64,000 nt of DNA. Source: Boletus sp. NGJ (Eukaryota > Basidiomycota > Agaricomycetes > Boletales > Boletaceae). A model generated the notes under the pieces. That model had not been told where the DNA came from. It worked only from the letters and a program-made list of their open reading frames with translations, and made no database searches. Shown piece by piece: positions 1-12,183 of this stretch (position 1 is its first letter; every line of letters starts with the position of its first letter). The DNA is taken from assembly GCA_019096195.1 (NCBI GenBank), contig JAGTXK010000028.1, positions 1 through 64,000 of the forward strand, read 5' to 3'. A program made the translations under genes and the position numbers.

Positions 1-525
1 CATAATGTTTCATGTCATCCAGCCAAATGTTTCTAGAGAAATAAAAGCACCCCTCCACATTGCAGTAGGAAACGGATATGCCTCAGTCGTGGAATACCTT
101 CATTCAACTGGTAGGGAGGTCGAAGCAACTACGGATGCCAGTGATCATATACTCGTCGATCGTGGAGACTTGATGTCGCACCTTGCAATTAGGTATCTCC
201 TTTCACTGAACATACCCATCGCTTCACGCTGTCCTAGATCGTACCGATCCTTTTTCGAAACAAAATGATTTGGAGATGATGAAGGTCTTTGTCACTTCTG
301 GTTGAGATGCTTCACACACGCAATGCAGCTGGACACACGCCGCTCGATGCTGCGATAGAGTGGATCTCCCGTTGTCCGAGGACTTCCTCCACGGGCCAGG
401 CCCAGGCGCTTCTAGGTATCCAAGGAGAGATAAAGCGACTACTGAACAGCGTTATCATGAGGTCCGGTTCGCCGAGTTGCGAGTCCCCCCGCGAAACGTG
501 CGAAGTGTTCGTGATTCGTAGATGA
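1..525 (+). CDS. Ankyrin-repeat protein, 3' part only
   Basis: The first 90 codons contain a clear ankyrin unit (PLHIAVGNGYASVVEYLHST, from about base 50), and a second unit with the signature HTPLDAA lies near base 333. They are in different frames, so an intron is expected between about 180 and 300. The reading ends at the stop at 523-525. Ankyrin repeats are protein-binding modules and give no specific function. The gene enters from the left, so its N-terminus and any catalytic domain are outside the window. Alternatively this could be a decayed ankyrin fragment, since only two units are visible. Confidence 0.45.
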
Positions 526-1714
526 TTCAACTGAATAGTAACATCATCTTCGAGTTACCACTAGCACCTTATCAAAATTTGGTCAGTGGGCTGGTCTAGG
601 CAGAACAAAAACGTATATAACACGCGTACACCGAGTGACAGGTTGCCGAGTATGTTTCGGAGATTTGCAGAGATTTGCATCCTCGGCGCCACTAATACGA
701 CCGGAATTGAATCAAATGAAGCTTGCCCCTGGCGTTTTCCGCATGTCAGCCTTTCTTTCTCCTCACCACCATCGAGTACCGGTGCGTGCACCTCCCCGAT
801 TACTACACGTAGCGCAGGGTCAAGCGCGATTCGTGACACTACCTAGAATCGGGTATCGTACTCTTTCCCTCGCCTCGTCTGGGAATCGCTGTCCCTTGGC
901 CGCGACCGAACATATCTGCAAATGCTCATCCACGTCTAATGTCGCTCGAGGCTTTTTTTCTGCTCACTACATTCGCCCTGGAGAGTTCACCTCCATCGTC
1001 TATACATCTCTACAACGAACGTCGCTTTTGCTACAAGCCGCACAGCCTCCGAAGAATACATTGTGACATCCGCTCGCTCACGCAAAAGAACCCTTCGTGG
1101 TTATCTAGTACCCACAGGAGTCTGTCATCGTTTGCAGGGACAAGGCCGGCGAGGACGTCGGGAGTCTCATGACCTTGTCTAGTGAGTTCTTTTCTTTCCT
1201 TTGGGATCGTCGCATCAGGGTTTTGCGTGCATCGGCGTCGAGCGTGAACGAGGACGAGGCTGGACGTTGAATAGACCTGGGATCAGAACTGGAGTTGGAA
1301 CCCATTCACGTCAAGCGAGTTCGACTCGTGGTATGGGTCCTTGCATTCGAACCTCATCTGATCGAGGCACGGCTCTCAGAAGACCATCATCTGGGTTATC
1401 AATCTTTATTAATAGGGTTTTTCCCCGACGCGCCCCCCTTCAACATGCCGCCCTGTTTCGACAAACGGGATTGTGTTGACCAAAGTCATACCATGGCAAC
1501 GTTGCTCGTCCAGTAGACACACATGTACAGAGACACGTCACAAGCGCTATTCCACTCGGAGTCTGCCATGCTTTGTGTTCGTCCTCCAAATCCACGTTCA
1601 TCCCATCAGTCATGCACAAATGACTGTATCGTATCGTATCGTACAAGTTCATCAAAGCTTTAAAGAGCCTTCGGATAATCATCACGCCCGTCATCGCGAT
1701 CGTCACCATCAACA
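526..1714. other. Stretch without a supported gene
   Basis: Several short overlapping frames exist on both strands, the longest 143 codons on the plus strand at 635-1066, but none shows a recognisable domain. Base composition and CpG content look like the surrounding genic DNA, so an unrecognised multi-exon gene is possible. The right end must contain the 3' untranslated region of the minus-strand transporter. Confidence 0.3.
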
Positions 1715-3902
1715 TCACGGGATATACCTAAATCCGGGTGCCTTACAGATCCCAGAATCAGCCGTCGAGCGCTACATTGCCATCGTCCCAACCACGCTCA
1801 CCTTGTCCGCCAACACGCTCGTGTCTACGGGCGCATCCGGATCGTGACGTCCATGCGACCCCTCCCGTCTCGCATTATCCCGCTTGTACGACATGTAGAG
1901 GACCACGGCAAGGACGCCGCCAAGCGCATTGAGGGCGCATGTCGTCGCAAACCCAGTGCTACAAACCCACGTCCCACAAACCATAAGCGTTTCCAACACG
2001 CGAGAGAGAGAGAGACGGGAGAAGACGACGTACATGTACCGAGGAGCGTCGGTGGTCGGATAAAGGTGGGTACCCAAAATCGATCCACACTGGCCGATCG
2101 CCATGAACATGGGTATACCGGTAGCCCGTTTCGATTCCGAGCCGAGGTTATGCGCGAACCACGCGATGACGATGCCGATAGAGGTATATGTCCCGCTGGT
2201 GATGCAAAACACGGCAAAGTATCTCGCGTGCGGGTTGGTCGGTACGACCGACACGATCAGGTATCCGATCGTGGCGAGGAAACACGAACTGGCGATGACG
2301 AGACCGCGGGTTTGGAAGCGATCTGTGAAGTAAGCAGCACTGCAAAGAACGATGGCAGCGACTGCGTATGGAGGGACGGTGAGGACTTGGGCGAGCGCAT
2401 TGGCTGTGCAGATCGGTCGAGGTTGATTGTCCTGATACACTAGAAAGAGAAAGACGCACTATATCCAAAGGTCGTAATGATCGTGGGAAGGAATGCGGAA
2501 ATACTTGCCAAGGCGCAATTGAGACCAAAGTAGATCACCCCACCAGCATAGATACGCCAGTCGGCAAAGGCTGCGAAAATGTGCGCTGCAATCCGGGATC
2601 AGATATCACCATGGCTGTAACAAGCGGCTGGAATTTGAGAGTGACAAAAAGGTAAATGACTCACCTTTGTTCACGACTGCTCCGATATCAGCCTTGGTGC
2701 CCCTTGCTCCACGTTCCAAGGCGATTTCCCGCTCTCTCTTTGTGAAAAATTTCGTGGACTCTGGTCGGTTGGGAAGAACGAACAGCGTGACGACACCGAG
2801 CAAGATTGCAGGAATACCCTATACGGTCGACGAATCAGCTCGGACTCATCTGCTTGTTAATGTGTACTACCTCGACCAAGAATAGAATTCTCCAATCTGA
2901 CTCGCCGCCACTTCCACCAGAGGTCTTCAGTGGTGGTCCATAGTTGATTTGTTGAATGCCGAACGCGATCAGTCCTCCAAAGGCACCTGCGACGGCTGCA
3001 AAGCCGAACCAGTATCCCATACGAAGACCAAGCTCGGCTCTCGTGTAAAAGAACGCTGATTTCGGTTGGCAAGCAGTGAGTGGAGGTCACAGGGGGCGCC
3101 CGCGGAACAAAAATAGAGAAAGAGCAGAGAAGAGGATCGAAGAGATCCAAAGAAGAGCCCGAGACATACAAAAGTAAAGAGGGATAACTGGACCAAATCC
3201 AGCTTCAAAGACACCAAGACCGATCCGGCTGCACATCAGGCCTCCGAAATTGAACGCAGACGCCTACGAAATCCGGCAATACCAGAAATTGGTAAAAGTT
3301 CGAATTGGTCACAGAAAACTGGTGAGTGGTAGGAACCAGTACTGACCGACAAAGTGGAGCAGATTCCCCATCCGATAGCGGTTGCTGCCATCCAATAGGT
3401 CGGTGGGAAAAGCTTGGAACTGATCGTTGCAGGGACTTGGCAAAGGATCTGAGTGTGTAGTTTTGGACAGAGCGGAATGTCACTACAAGTCAGTATTCAC
3501 ACCAAGTCGGGCAGCACGCTTGCAACAATAATAACGAAAAAGGGTGCACGACTGAACTCACGTATGAGAAATAAAATGCCGAATTGACCCAGTTATAGAG
3601 GATGCCCGTGGGATCACCGTTGAGGGTTTCTTGAGGAAGTCCCTGTAGACGGGCGTTCCCCAGGTTGCTTCTGTCCAGATCTACATTAACACGGCTGATC
3701 AGCAAGAGAGGGCAAGGACAGTCAGGACAGCCATGTGTGGGGAACCAAACTCACAAGCGCAGAGATAGAGAAGACATGTGATGGGCAGGATGTGCCAGTC
3801 AATCTTCCTGACGAGGCGCTTCTCCTCCTCAGGCGTGGCCAAGGGAGGAGAAATGGACCCAGAGGTAGACCGTTGCTCAATGGAGCGTTTTTCTTCATCC
3901 AT
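1715..3902 (-). CDS. MFS transporter, Dal5/allantoate permease-like (anion:cation symporter family)
   Basis: Multi-exon membrane transporter for small organic anions or vitamins. The N-terminus (MDEEKRSIEQ) leads to a cytosolic stretch and first helix WHILPITCLLYLCA, which splices at a T|GTGAGT donor to the family hallmark LDRSNLGNARLQGL. Later exons give FQTRGLVIASS, the run HARYFAVFCITSG and ALNALGGVLAVVLYMSY, all typical of the ACS/Dal5 family. Although the reading frame of the penultimate exon runs on to 1772, a GT...AG intron at 1742-1801 joins DTSVLADK to a tiny last exon coding APGFRYIP and a stop at 1715-1717. That tail is characteristic of the family, so I end the gene there. About eight introns are likely. 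The substrate cannot be read from sequence; allantoate, nicotinate, pantothenate and biotin carriers all fall in this family. Confidence 0.85.
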
Positions 3903-4339
3903 GATGTGTGGGAAGCAGCCAAATGATCACAGTGTGAGTTGGACGATACGAACGTAAGCGGGACTCCGAGTCTAAATTTATATCCTGTCGCCTCGAGTCC
4001 GGGAAGGTTTGATCCAGAGTGAAACTATTAAATGCGCACTGGATAGTCCGCTTGATTCTCTTCGTGAGCATTGCGAACGCGTCTGAAGGCCCTACTACCT
4101 GCCAGTGTGAGTTTGACTGGTAGATGTTCACGGGTCACCGGGGCCGACTGTGACTTTGGGACATGTGGCTACGAAGACTGCACTGCATGCAGTTGCCGTA
4201 TTCATCATGGGAACGACTGTCTCTCTCGACTCTTTGGCTACATCATACAAAGAGACAAGGTATCAAATCAATCAAGATCCAAGATTGCCAGTCAGGACAT
4301 GGATATCATCGAGACAAAAACACGTCGCGCCTTGAGCGT
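3903..4339. promoter_or_regulatory. Transporter promoter region / F-box gene 3' region
   Basis: This gap holds the upstream region of the minus-strand MFS gene and the 3' flank of the minus-strand F-box gene. Plus-strand frames in it show no domain. I see no clear TATA box or operator-like repeat. Confidence 0.4.
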
Positions 4340-5972
4340 TTATACTTCTGACTCTTCTGACTCAGAGGAGTCAATTGGCGAGCTATCAAACTCCTCCAGG
4401 TAAGTCTCAACTTGTTGCCACGCCAGTTCATATCCATTTATCTGTTCGGCGTTTGTTCCCGGCGGCCTCAGAAACCTCGCCTCCAATGCTGTCACGGACG
4501 GGAGATATTTACACAGAAATTCTGCTACCGGACGGGCCTCGTTGATTGGCGATTCTGGCACAACGAGGCATGCAAAGTTTGTCTCGCGAGCCTCGGCTTC
4601 CTTGACCGCTGGGACTTCTCTGGCATCGAGAGGTAAACTGACGGTGTAAAGTTCCGGGCAAGAATTGACGAGTGACAGCAGGCCCAAGAGGGTTGGATAC
4701 TTGGTTGAAAACGGAGGATATCCGCCACGGCCGCAATAGAAATTGAACACCTGAAGCAAAGGCCAGCTGCGAGCCAGGTTCGCCAACTCGTCATCATCCA
4801 TAGAGATCTGTTCGCTCCACTCGATCATGAGTACACGAAGAGACCTGAGGATCATGAGGGGCTGAAGTGTCTTGTACGAGAGACGATAGCGTATAGCTTC
4901 ACTCGCCATATGGTCTGCTGGAATGGGATGGGAGAAATCCCCAATTGATAGGGTGAGCTTCTGGAGGGGGTGTGGGCGCGATCGGGATGTAAGCAAATTC
5001 AAAAAGCTAACGACAGCCTCTGGGGTCTGTCGGCCATGGTGGTATAGACCGAAGGTATGAAATGTTTGGTCGCGAGGTCGTAGGAGGCTGGCAACAAGGT
5101 CAAGATCCAATGTGATGAATTCCAGCCGCTCAGCACTGCAAAATAGCGGGTCGGTAGGTAGGAAAGAGCCTATTCCTATTCTTGATCTTTCGGAAAGATA
5201 GACGGACAGCTCCTTGAGTGTTGGCAACGTGCACAAGTACGTCAAAGCACCCCCGTCGATGGGAGTATGAAGAACGACATTCTCAAGGGTTTCTTGACTA
5301 CAGATTGCCCGGGAAAGCGCTTGAATGGTCGTCTCAGACTGTGGCTGTGCTGAAAAGCGAAATTCGACAGATGTCAAATTCCGACACAAGAGAGGGTAGT
5401 TATCGAAGAATGACAACAGTGTCGCCTGATCTACTTCGGCCAAGGTTGCTTCGAGAGAAACGAGGGTGGGGCTGAGCAACCGCTGGATGAAGATGATAGG
5501 AATATGAGGAGTAAGGACGTAGGGACTCCACCGCAGAACCATCAAGTTCGGGAAAAGGCAAGAGGGTCGCATGCTCGTGCATTGCAAAAAGCGCACAGAA
5601 GCGTTGTCAGAAATGGTGAGTTGCCGGATGCGATGAGCATATTTGTCAATGACAGCGAATTGGGAGGATGTTGGGGGGGACTGTTTCGGTCAACATCAGA
5701 CAAGCTATCAAGAGAGGTGGCTATAGAGTTACCGCGTTTTCGACTTCATCTACACTCGTGTAGCACCGGATCAGCGGTTTAAGTGAATACAGCGACCTCC
5801 ATAGACAATCGAGTGAAGGTTCGGAGAACGCGCGGCATGTTTGAGCCAAGGAAACCAGCGCTCGCCTTCCCGCTGGGTCAATTCTAGGACGTAAGCAGTC
5901 TAGGATGTTATAAAATAACTCTGAGACCATCAGAGGATTGCGTATTTTGGCGGGTGAGTCGAGCGTCGACAT
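4340..5972 (-). CDS. F-box / leucine-rich-repeat-like protein, copy 1
   Basis: Two-exon gene. Exon 1 (5972 to about 5723) encodes an F-box-like segment with LFYNILDCLRP and the basidiomycete signature QTCRAFSEPSLDCLW. A 45-50 bp intron (GTAACT...ACAG) follows, and exon 2 continues SPPTSSQFAVIDKYAHRIRQL and then a long leucine-rich C-terminal half with irregular repeats (for example FIQRLLSPTLVSLE). The tail is acidic and serine-rich (SSPIDSSESEESEV). F-box proteins recruit substrates to SCF ubiquitin ligases through Skp1; the leucine-rich part would be the substrate-binding region. This is one of two paralogues in the window (the other at 45.8-47.3 kb) and belongs to a large, fast-evolving family in agaricomycetes. 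The substrate is unknown. Confidence 0.8.
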
Positions 5973-6548
5973 GACAAAATCTTGGGCGTGTTTCGCTTCT
6001 TCAGTATGTTTCGCTTCAAATTTTGATCAGGAGCAAAGGTGAGTATAGATAACTGAATCACAATCAGTAACTGGATAGAGGTATCTCGAATTTTACTTAC
6101 CTTTGCATGCGCAGGTAGCAGCTGATCGCAACAAGCGGGAGAGAATCTCAGACTCGAGCACGAGGCTGGAGGTCACGATCACAAATACGGGACGAGCAGA
6201 GGCATGGATGAGATGGCTCGTTAATTGAGTGGGAAGACGGAGAGATGGGTAAAGACGAAAACTGTGTAGTGCTCGATTCTTATACTAATCGGTTCCAGAG
6301 AGCGGACCCCGCGCCGAGTAAACCGCATCAGAGCAGAACTTGTTCTCAGTAAACACCGCCTTCCGTATTACTGTAATCGGCCTTGAACTGTATATGAAGA
6401 ATATCGCACTAGGAGTAACTTTTTTAAACGTTGTGCAGTGTGCATCGATTCCGAACATCGCTACAAGAAGTTGATGCCAACTTTTTGTGTTTGGTTCCTG
6501 TACGACCTCGAAGGTTTTTCAAGAAACTGCCATTGATAGACCGCTATC
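5973..6548. promoter_or_regulatory. Divergent promoter region, F-box gene (-) / GPI16 (+)
   Basis: A 576 bp gap lies between two divergent start codons. It contains no convincing open frame. An AT-rich stretch with TTATACTAATC lies near 6280, and a run of six T at 6420 precedes the GPI16 start by about 130 bp. No strict TATA box was found. Confidence 0.45.
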
Positions 6549-8548
6549 ATGGCCAAAAGAACAGTCACGTCTACATTCATGATGAGCTTGTTCGTGGTCC
6601 CAGCCATCTCGGACATGATATTTCAGGAGCAGTATCATGAAGACCTCACCATCCGACCACTCACCGACGGCAAAGTAGTGACCGCCTTCACGTTCACGAA
6701 CCTCCTTGGAGGCGCTTCGCCTCGAGATCCTCGCGACTCGGAAAGTTCAGGTGGGCACACAGGTCACCCGTCCCTGCCCCATGATGTCGTGCTTACGAAT
6801 GGCCACGCTTCGACACTCGTCCTAAGCCCAGCATTACTCCTTCTTTCCTCTCACTCTCGGCCAAATCCTACGCGAATACTCCGTAACCGAGCTCCATCTT
6901 TCTCTCAACGCCGGAAAGTGGAATTATGATAGCTGGGGGTATCCCGACCACCCCAGCGTTGGCACGGGCGCCGAGCTCTGGGCGTGGATGGCAGATGGCG
7001 GGCCACTGTCGTGAGTCCTTCTCCATATCCGTTGGACCTTTTTTCTTTTTTCTTTTTTCTGCTTCCCATGAAACTCAATGCATGTTCTTTGTCAGCGTGG
7101 ACGATCGTTGGATAGGTCTGCGCAACGCTCTAGCAGGCCTTTTTTGTGCCTCCCTCGGCTCCCTTGATGACCGACGTACTTCCTCCCCAGCCTCTACTTT
7201 CCCCTCTCGTCTGCACCACTCCCCAAAGATGCGATCCCTTACGCTCTGCGATATGCCACTCTCCCTTCAGAGCACGTGTGTACAGAGAACCTCACTCCGT
7301 TTCTCAAGCTTCTACCCTGCAAATCACGCGCCGGCCTAGCGAGACTGCTAGACCCGCAACGCGTATTCGACGCTGACTGGCATGGACTTGGGGTTCACGT
7401 GCGTTCGACTGAAATTGGAGTTGAGTTGAGTCTGGGAGTGCAGGCCGTGCTCGATCCCGTGAGACGGAGTGGAGGGAAACGACGAGGTAAGACACAGGCG
7501 GCCCCCCTTGATTCAGAGGTTGACCGCAATTATTTTGTGTCAGATTGGTCATTCCAGTCTCTGTTCGATCGTAGCATTGACGTATCCTGTCCCGTTGCAA
7601 GTTCGAACACTATACATCTTGTCGTGCCAAACGCCCGTGGATATAAGCTTTCACCTAACCCGATGTCCAGCAACGATACTGCTAGCGTCTACAGTCTAAC
7701 CTCTCGTAAGGATGCAGGTCTTTGGATGGAGAGTGAATGCTAACATTAATCTTTTTGAGACGTACCTCTTGACATTGCAATGTCCTGGCCCGAAGAACAC
7801 GTTTTCAAGTATCGTAAGCGCATATTCACGTCGATTTTGCACGACGCTCATGGCTTTCGACAGCGCTCCCACCTCCCGCTCCGCAGACACCTCTTTCGAT
7901 TAAGCGTACGCTCTATGGATCCTCTCAGACGCGAGGGGTTCTTTTCGTCTCCCTCACAAATAACGATCACGCCCCCATGACAGTTGGGTACCTCGAAACC
8001 CTCCCTGCCCTTGTGACTCTGTGGATGCATACGATGAAAGTGGACGTAGGTGGCATCGCTCGAGGTCCGTTCCTCTCACACGCTCTGGAGCTTTTCTATA
8101 TTCAATAGTGCATATAGATGGCCTCATGTCAGATATCATCTACCACCCACCACTTCTCCTTGCGAATGGACACCACGGGCCATCAACATTACAAGCGACG
8201 CTGATGATCCCGGCCAAGAGCACGCTTCGTCTCTCTATCGATCTCAGCAAGGCGTTTCTAAAATATACCGAACATCCTCCGGATGCCATGAGGGGCTGGG
8301 ACCTCCCTCCCGCCGTTCTTTTCCCAGTCATGGTTCGCGACAACGCGCGGACGAATGTGTCGCTGGGTGGTGGACAGAGCATCCCGAAGCGGATGTACAC
8401 GCCAACGCTCCTAGTCGATCTCCCGACGCCTGATTTCTCCATGCCATACAACGTCATCATCCTTAGTTGCACGTTGATCACGTTGATCTTTGGGAGCATT
8501 TTCAATCTGTTGACGCGCAAGTGGATCATTGTGCGACTCGGCGACTGA
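6549..8548 (+). CDS. GPI16: GPI transamidase subunit GPI16 / PIG-T
   Basis: Essential ER subunit of the transamidase that attaches glycosylphosphatidylinositol anchors to proteins, disulphide-linked to Gpi8. A signal peptide (MAKRTVTSTFMMSLFVVPA) leads to the family motif QYHEDLTIRPLTDGK. After an intron with acceptor near 6829 comes HYSFFPLTLGQILREY, then TELHLSLNAGKWNYDSWGY and GTGAELWAWM, the strongest Gpi16 block. Next come WIGLRNALAGLFCASLGSL, FPSRLHHSPKDA and DADWHGLGVHV. The end shows MPYNVIILSCTLITLIFGS, a single membrane helix followed by the short NLLTRKWIIVRLGD cytosolic tail, as expected for this type I membrane protein. At least six introns are needed to connect the pieces; one has a long pyrimidine tract at 7037-7063. 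The length fits the family (about 550-600 residues). It looks intact. Confidence 0.93.
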
Positions 8549-9090
8549 TCGGGTCCCGCGATGGTCCGAAGCTCTTGTTTCGCGCGCATCGGTATCCGAG
8601 CTCACTTGGCGTTTTCCTTGTAAAAAAACTTTGTTGTGGATCAATGGGACGCAATCTCCTTTTCTATGCGAGTGCTAGCTACTTGTCAGGGTTTTTTGCA
8701 CGGTGGGGGACCGGGGTGTGCACGGTGGGTGCCAGAATGCCAGCCTGAGCGACCTGTATGTTTTTCTTTTTCGCGGTCATTTTGACCATCATCACAAGAG
8801 AAGCCTTATCCGGGAACTGAGACCAACAGGTGGCTGATGGCCCTTCGGATCTTCAAAATAGCTCGCCTCCGAGTCTCCATGCGCCGATATTGTTCAATCT
8901 CGTCGTCTGCAAACAAGTTCATTTGCACATACAAACACTGTCAAGGTTCCGCGTCTCTGCTCATGTTCGTTATTCTACTTGAACGAATCCAAAACGATCC
9001 TTCCCACCACCTTTCCCTCCTCAAGATCATTATATACCCTGGTATATTATTGTCACCTCGTCAGCGAAACAGGGCCCGAAATACAACCAC
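8549..9090. terminator. Convergent 3' region between GPI16 (+) and alcohol dehydrogenase (-)
   Basis: Two genes converge on this 542 bp gap, so it must contain both polyadenylation regions. AT-rich runs at 8618-8640 and 9020-9055 are candidate sites. The short frames in it show no domain. Confidence 0.4.
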
Positions 9091-10460
9091 TCACTGCTGA
9101 AGGTCCGTGAGGCCTTTTCGCGCATAGTTCACCTTCACCTTTCCCGAGGCAGCGATGTCGATCGCCTCGATCGCATCCTGACGATTCCCAACATAAGAAC
9201 CCTTGACCGAGATGCCCTGCAGCGCGCATGAGACTCCTTTTCAAGAATTATCTATCGCCAACTACCTTGAGCACCGTCCAAAAGATGGACGTATCCAGTT
9301 TTGCGTCCCCCGGTAGCCCGACTGCCATCAACGTGCCAGCAGGGCGCAGATATTCGACCGCCTGGACATAGCCTTCGCTGCGTGGTAAAGTGACGATGGC
9401 AGAGTGCGCGCCGGGTCCATCGCATGCTTCCTTGACTGCCTTGACGAGATTTCTAGCATCGTTGTTGAAGTCCTTGAAGTCGAACCATATCTCCGCCCCA
9501 AGGTCGAGACAAAGCTTCTTTTTTTCCGGCCCGGTGTCTGTGAAAGCTTCGTCATCTGTGAAAGCTGCCGTGTAAAGGATATGATGAACCTATTGCGACG
9601 ACTCGCATTCCCATGGCCACCGCATACTGCACGGCTAGGTGATTTGGTCAGCGAGATGTAGGTAGGGCGTTTCCGCACGAGGAGGACTGTTACCGAGGTG
9701 GCCGAGTCCTCCGCCTGCACCTGGCACGACGACCCAATTTCCGATTCTAGTTTCAGAGTATTTAAGTGCTCGGTAAACAGTCACGCCCTAAACCATGTCA
9801 TGTCGTTGGCTGTCAGGATCCTCTAGCGGGCGAGAACAGACTTACCGCACAAAGCAAGGACGCAGCTGCAAAGCTATCCATGGCTTCTGGAATTGGCGTG
9901 ACGGTGTGCACCCACGATACCTGAAGCACTATGATTGGACAAACGGCAGCTAAATCGACCAATATGTCCGACGTACCACATACTGACTAAACGTTCCATT
10001 GACAGTGAACCCGCTCGTTTTCAAACGGGCGCAATCTGGAATATGTCTGTATGTCAAAGGTGCGCCACAAAAGACGTGACGGGGCGATTATCGACGTACG
10101 CTGCTCGCGGCCTTTGCGGCATTGTTCACAGTCACGGCAGCAATATGCGATCCACTTGATGCCGACACGTTGGCCTAGCCTGACAGGGGATGCGTCTGTG
10201 TGGTCTGCGATGGCGACGACCTCACCCACGCCTTCGTGTCCACCAATCAAAGCTGTCGCCATTGGCACCTTCAATGGCCAGTCGCGCTTGCTGATATGAA
10301 GATCCATGTGACACACCCCGGTGCAGATCATCTTGACGAGACACTGGCCCGGCTTGAGCTCGGACGGTTGTGTGACGGGGACGTCGCGCCGTACCAGTAC
10401 GCGCAGGTTGGGGCCAGTAACAACAGCGGCGACTTGCTTCTTTGGGAATTGGTAGGACAT
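9091..10460 (-). CDS. Zinc-dependent alcohol dehydrogenase
   Basis: Medium-chain dehydrogenase that interconverts alcohols and aldehydes with NAD(P). The N-terminus MSYQFPKKQVAAVV is followed by CTGVCHMDLH (catalytic zinc cysteine, about residue 50), GGHEGVGEVV (the GHE zinc/substrate loop) and CCRDCEQCRKGREQ, the start of the structural zinc site with its closely spaced cysteines. An intron with donor GTACGT follows the AGC codon near 10100. The nucleotide-binding part lies in further exons between 9250 and 10100. The C-terminal exon reads IDIAASGKVKVNYARKGLTD and stops at 9091-9093, a standard ADH1-type ending. Four or five introns are expected. It is probably cytosolic since no presequence is seen. 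Physiological substrate not decidable; ethanol-type ADH is the simplest reading. Confidence 0.88.
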
Positions 10461-10967
10461 TTTTTTCTGCGTGTGGGGGGGAGAGTGGGTGCTATTTCGT
10501 CCGAGGGGCTCGTATCTCGTCTTATATTATACCTTTTTTTTTTTTTTGAACGTGACGGATGACTTTTTGAATGCACTCAGGCTTATAGGGGAAACTTTGC
10601 AATAGGGGCTTGTTCAGCGTCCCCGCCGCCCGGCCGGCGAATGTGTTCGAAATGATAGTATACAGTATGTGGCTTTGGAGGATAATATGTTGGTCATGCG
10701 CCCTGAGGTCTACGCCACGTCGTCTTGACTTCTAGAATTTGTGAACAAATGAGCGTTAAGAAGAACTGTGAAATACCAAACGCTACAATCGATATCCGTC
10801 TCACAGAGAGTCAAAAACCAGTGTCAGTTTGACCATGTCCACTCTATTTTAGGGGCTCTACAAAAGAGGAAATTGCACCAAAAGAGCAGCATTTTTTTAC
10901 TCGAGTCCCTCCACTACGGTCGACGCGTTCAACTCGGACATATCAGATCACATTTCTTTTTGTTCAA
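10461..10967. promoter_or_regulatory. Divergent promoter with poly(dA:dT) tract, ADH (-) / SNARE (+)
   Basis: A 507 bp gap lies between divergent starts. A run of 14 T sits at 10534-10547, about 75 bp upstream of the ADH start; such tracts exclude nucleosomes in fungal promoters. The rest shows no open frame of note. Confidence 0.5.
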
Positions 10968-12183
10968 ATGTCCACGGACCCATATCATGTCGTACAGCAA
11001 GAAATACAGTCCTCACTACAGACAGCCTCGACGCTCCGCGCGTCGTACCTCCGAATCCGCAGCACGGCGCACGAGGAAAATGAAGAGCTAGTTTGGGCCC
11101 GGAACGAGGTTCGTTCGTTCGTTCGTCCTCCCCGCCCCTCTCAAAACCTGTGCTTCATGGGTGGGTTTGATCCCCGTGGCTGAGTAACGACGCTCGCAAT
11201 CACAGCTCAAAGCTACCTTGTCGGCCCTGGAAGCAGACCTCGAGGACCTCGAGGAGAGCGTAAAGTACGGACTCGAACCTTGCATCGAGAGCAACCCTTC
11301 CCCCGATGTTGTTGACGCTTTGAACTGCAAAGGGTAGTTGAATCGACCGGTCCTCGCTTATTCAATCTCGACAATGCAGAGGTGGCAGAGCGGCGGCGCT
11401 ATGTTGGGCGAGTCAAGCGCGAGATCACGGTGCGTCTGGGTCGCGTTGACAGGTTTTCCTTTGTCGGAAACATTGATGGCAAGGGCCCGTAGAGTATGAG
11501 ATCGGAGGTGGAGGACACGACGGTGCGGGCAAACTTCCATCTGCCGCCATCAGTATTCACCTTGCATTTCTCATAATCCCAGGTGCATCCTCGGTCACCC
11601 TATCTCCAACATTCAGCACCGGCTGGCTCACAGTCGCCACTTCCCACCGCTAGCAATATGCCGCAGAGTAGCGATCAAGACGAGGGCAACCAGTGGGCAC
11701 GTGAAGAACAACAGGTATGTACGCCGTTTTCAAACCACAAGCAGAGGTTTGACCACACTCACCATACATCAGTTCATGATACAGGAACAAGATCGCACGA
11801 TCGACTCAATATCAGGGACGCTGACTACACTTGCGCAGCAAGCCGGCCTGATGGGGCAAGAGATTGGTCAACATAACGAGTAAGCATCTCAGCATCTCGA
11901 TGATCCCACGTGTTGGACATGTCGCAGCACTGTACTAACATGGCTTGCAGAATCCTTGATGACCTAGAACGGAACGTCGAGCATTCGGACTCCAAGCTCG
12001 ACAGCGCCATGCGGAAAATGAAGAATTTCATACGAGAAACGGAAGGTACATGGCAGCCTGTTTTTTTCGACGTCGTCATTGTTCTGACGCATGGACTCGC
12101 CCGCAGACACCAAGTCGGGGTGGTGCATAACAATTTTGATCATTATCCTCGTCATCTTACTTGTGGCGGTCATATTCGTTTGA
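10968..12183 (+). CDS. TLG1: Syntaxin-6/Tlg1-type Qc-SNARE
   Basis: Membrane-fusion protein of the trans-Golgi/endosome system. Start MSTDPYHVVQQEIQSSLQTA matches the N-terminal helix of syntaxin 6. It splices near 11110 (within a TTCG microsatellite) to LKATLSALEADLEDLEESV, the second helix. A middle part covers about 11330-11700. The SNARE motif begins at QEQDRTIDSISGTLTTLAQQ, the zero-layer glutamine being the one in EIGQHN, and continues to DDLERNVEHSDSKLDSAM. The last exon (from about 12107) encodes DTKSGWCITILIIILVILL and VAVIFV, a tail anchor with stop at 12181-12183. About five or six introns of normal size. No missing part is evident. The gene symbol is by family similarity, not orthology testing. 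Confidence 0.88.

Noticed and set aside
1844-2443. 199-codon plus-strand frame over the transporter
   Set aside because: Antisense shadow of the MFS gene exons; no domain of its own.
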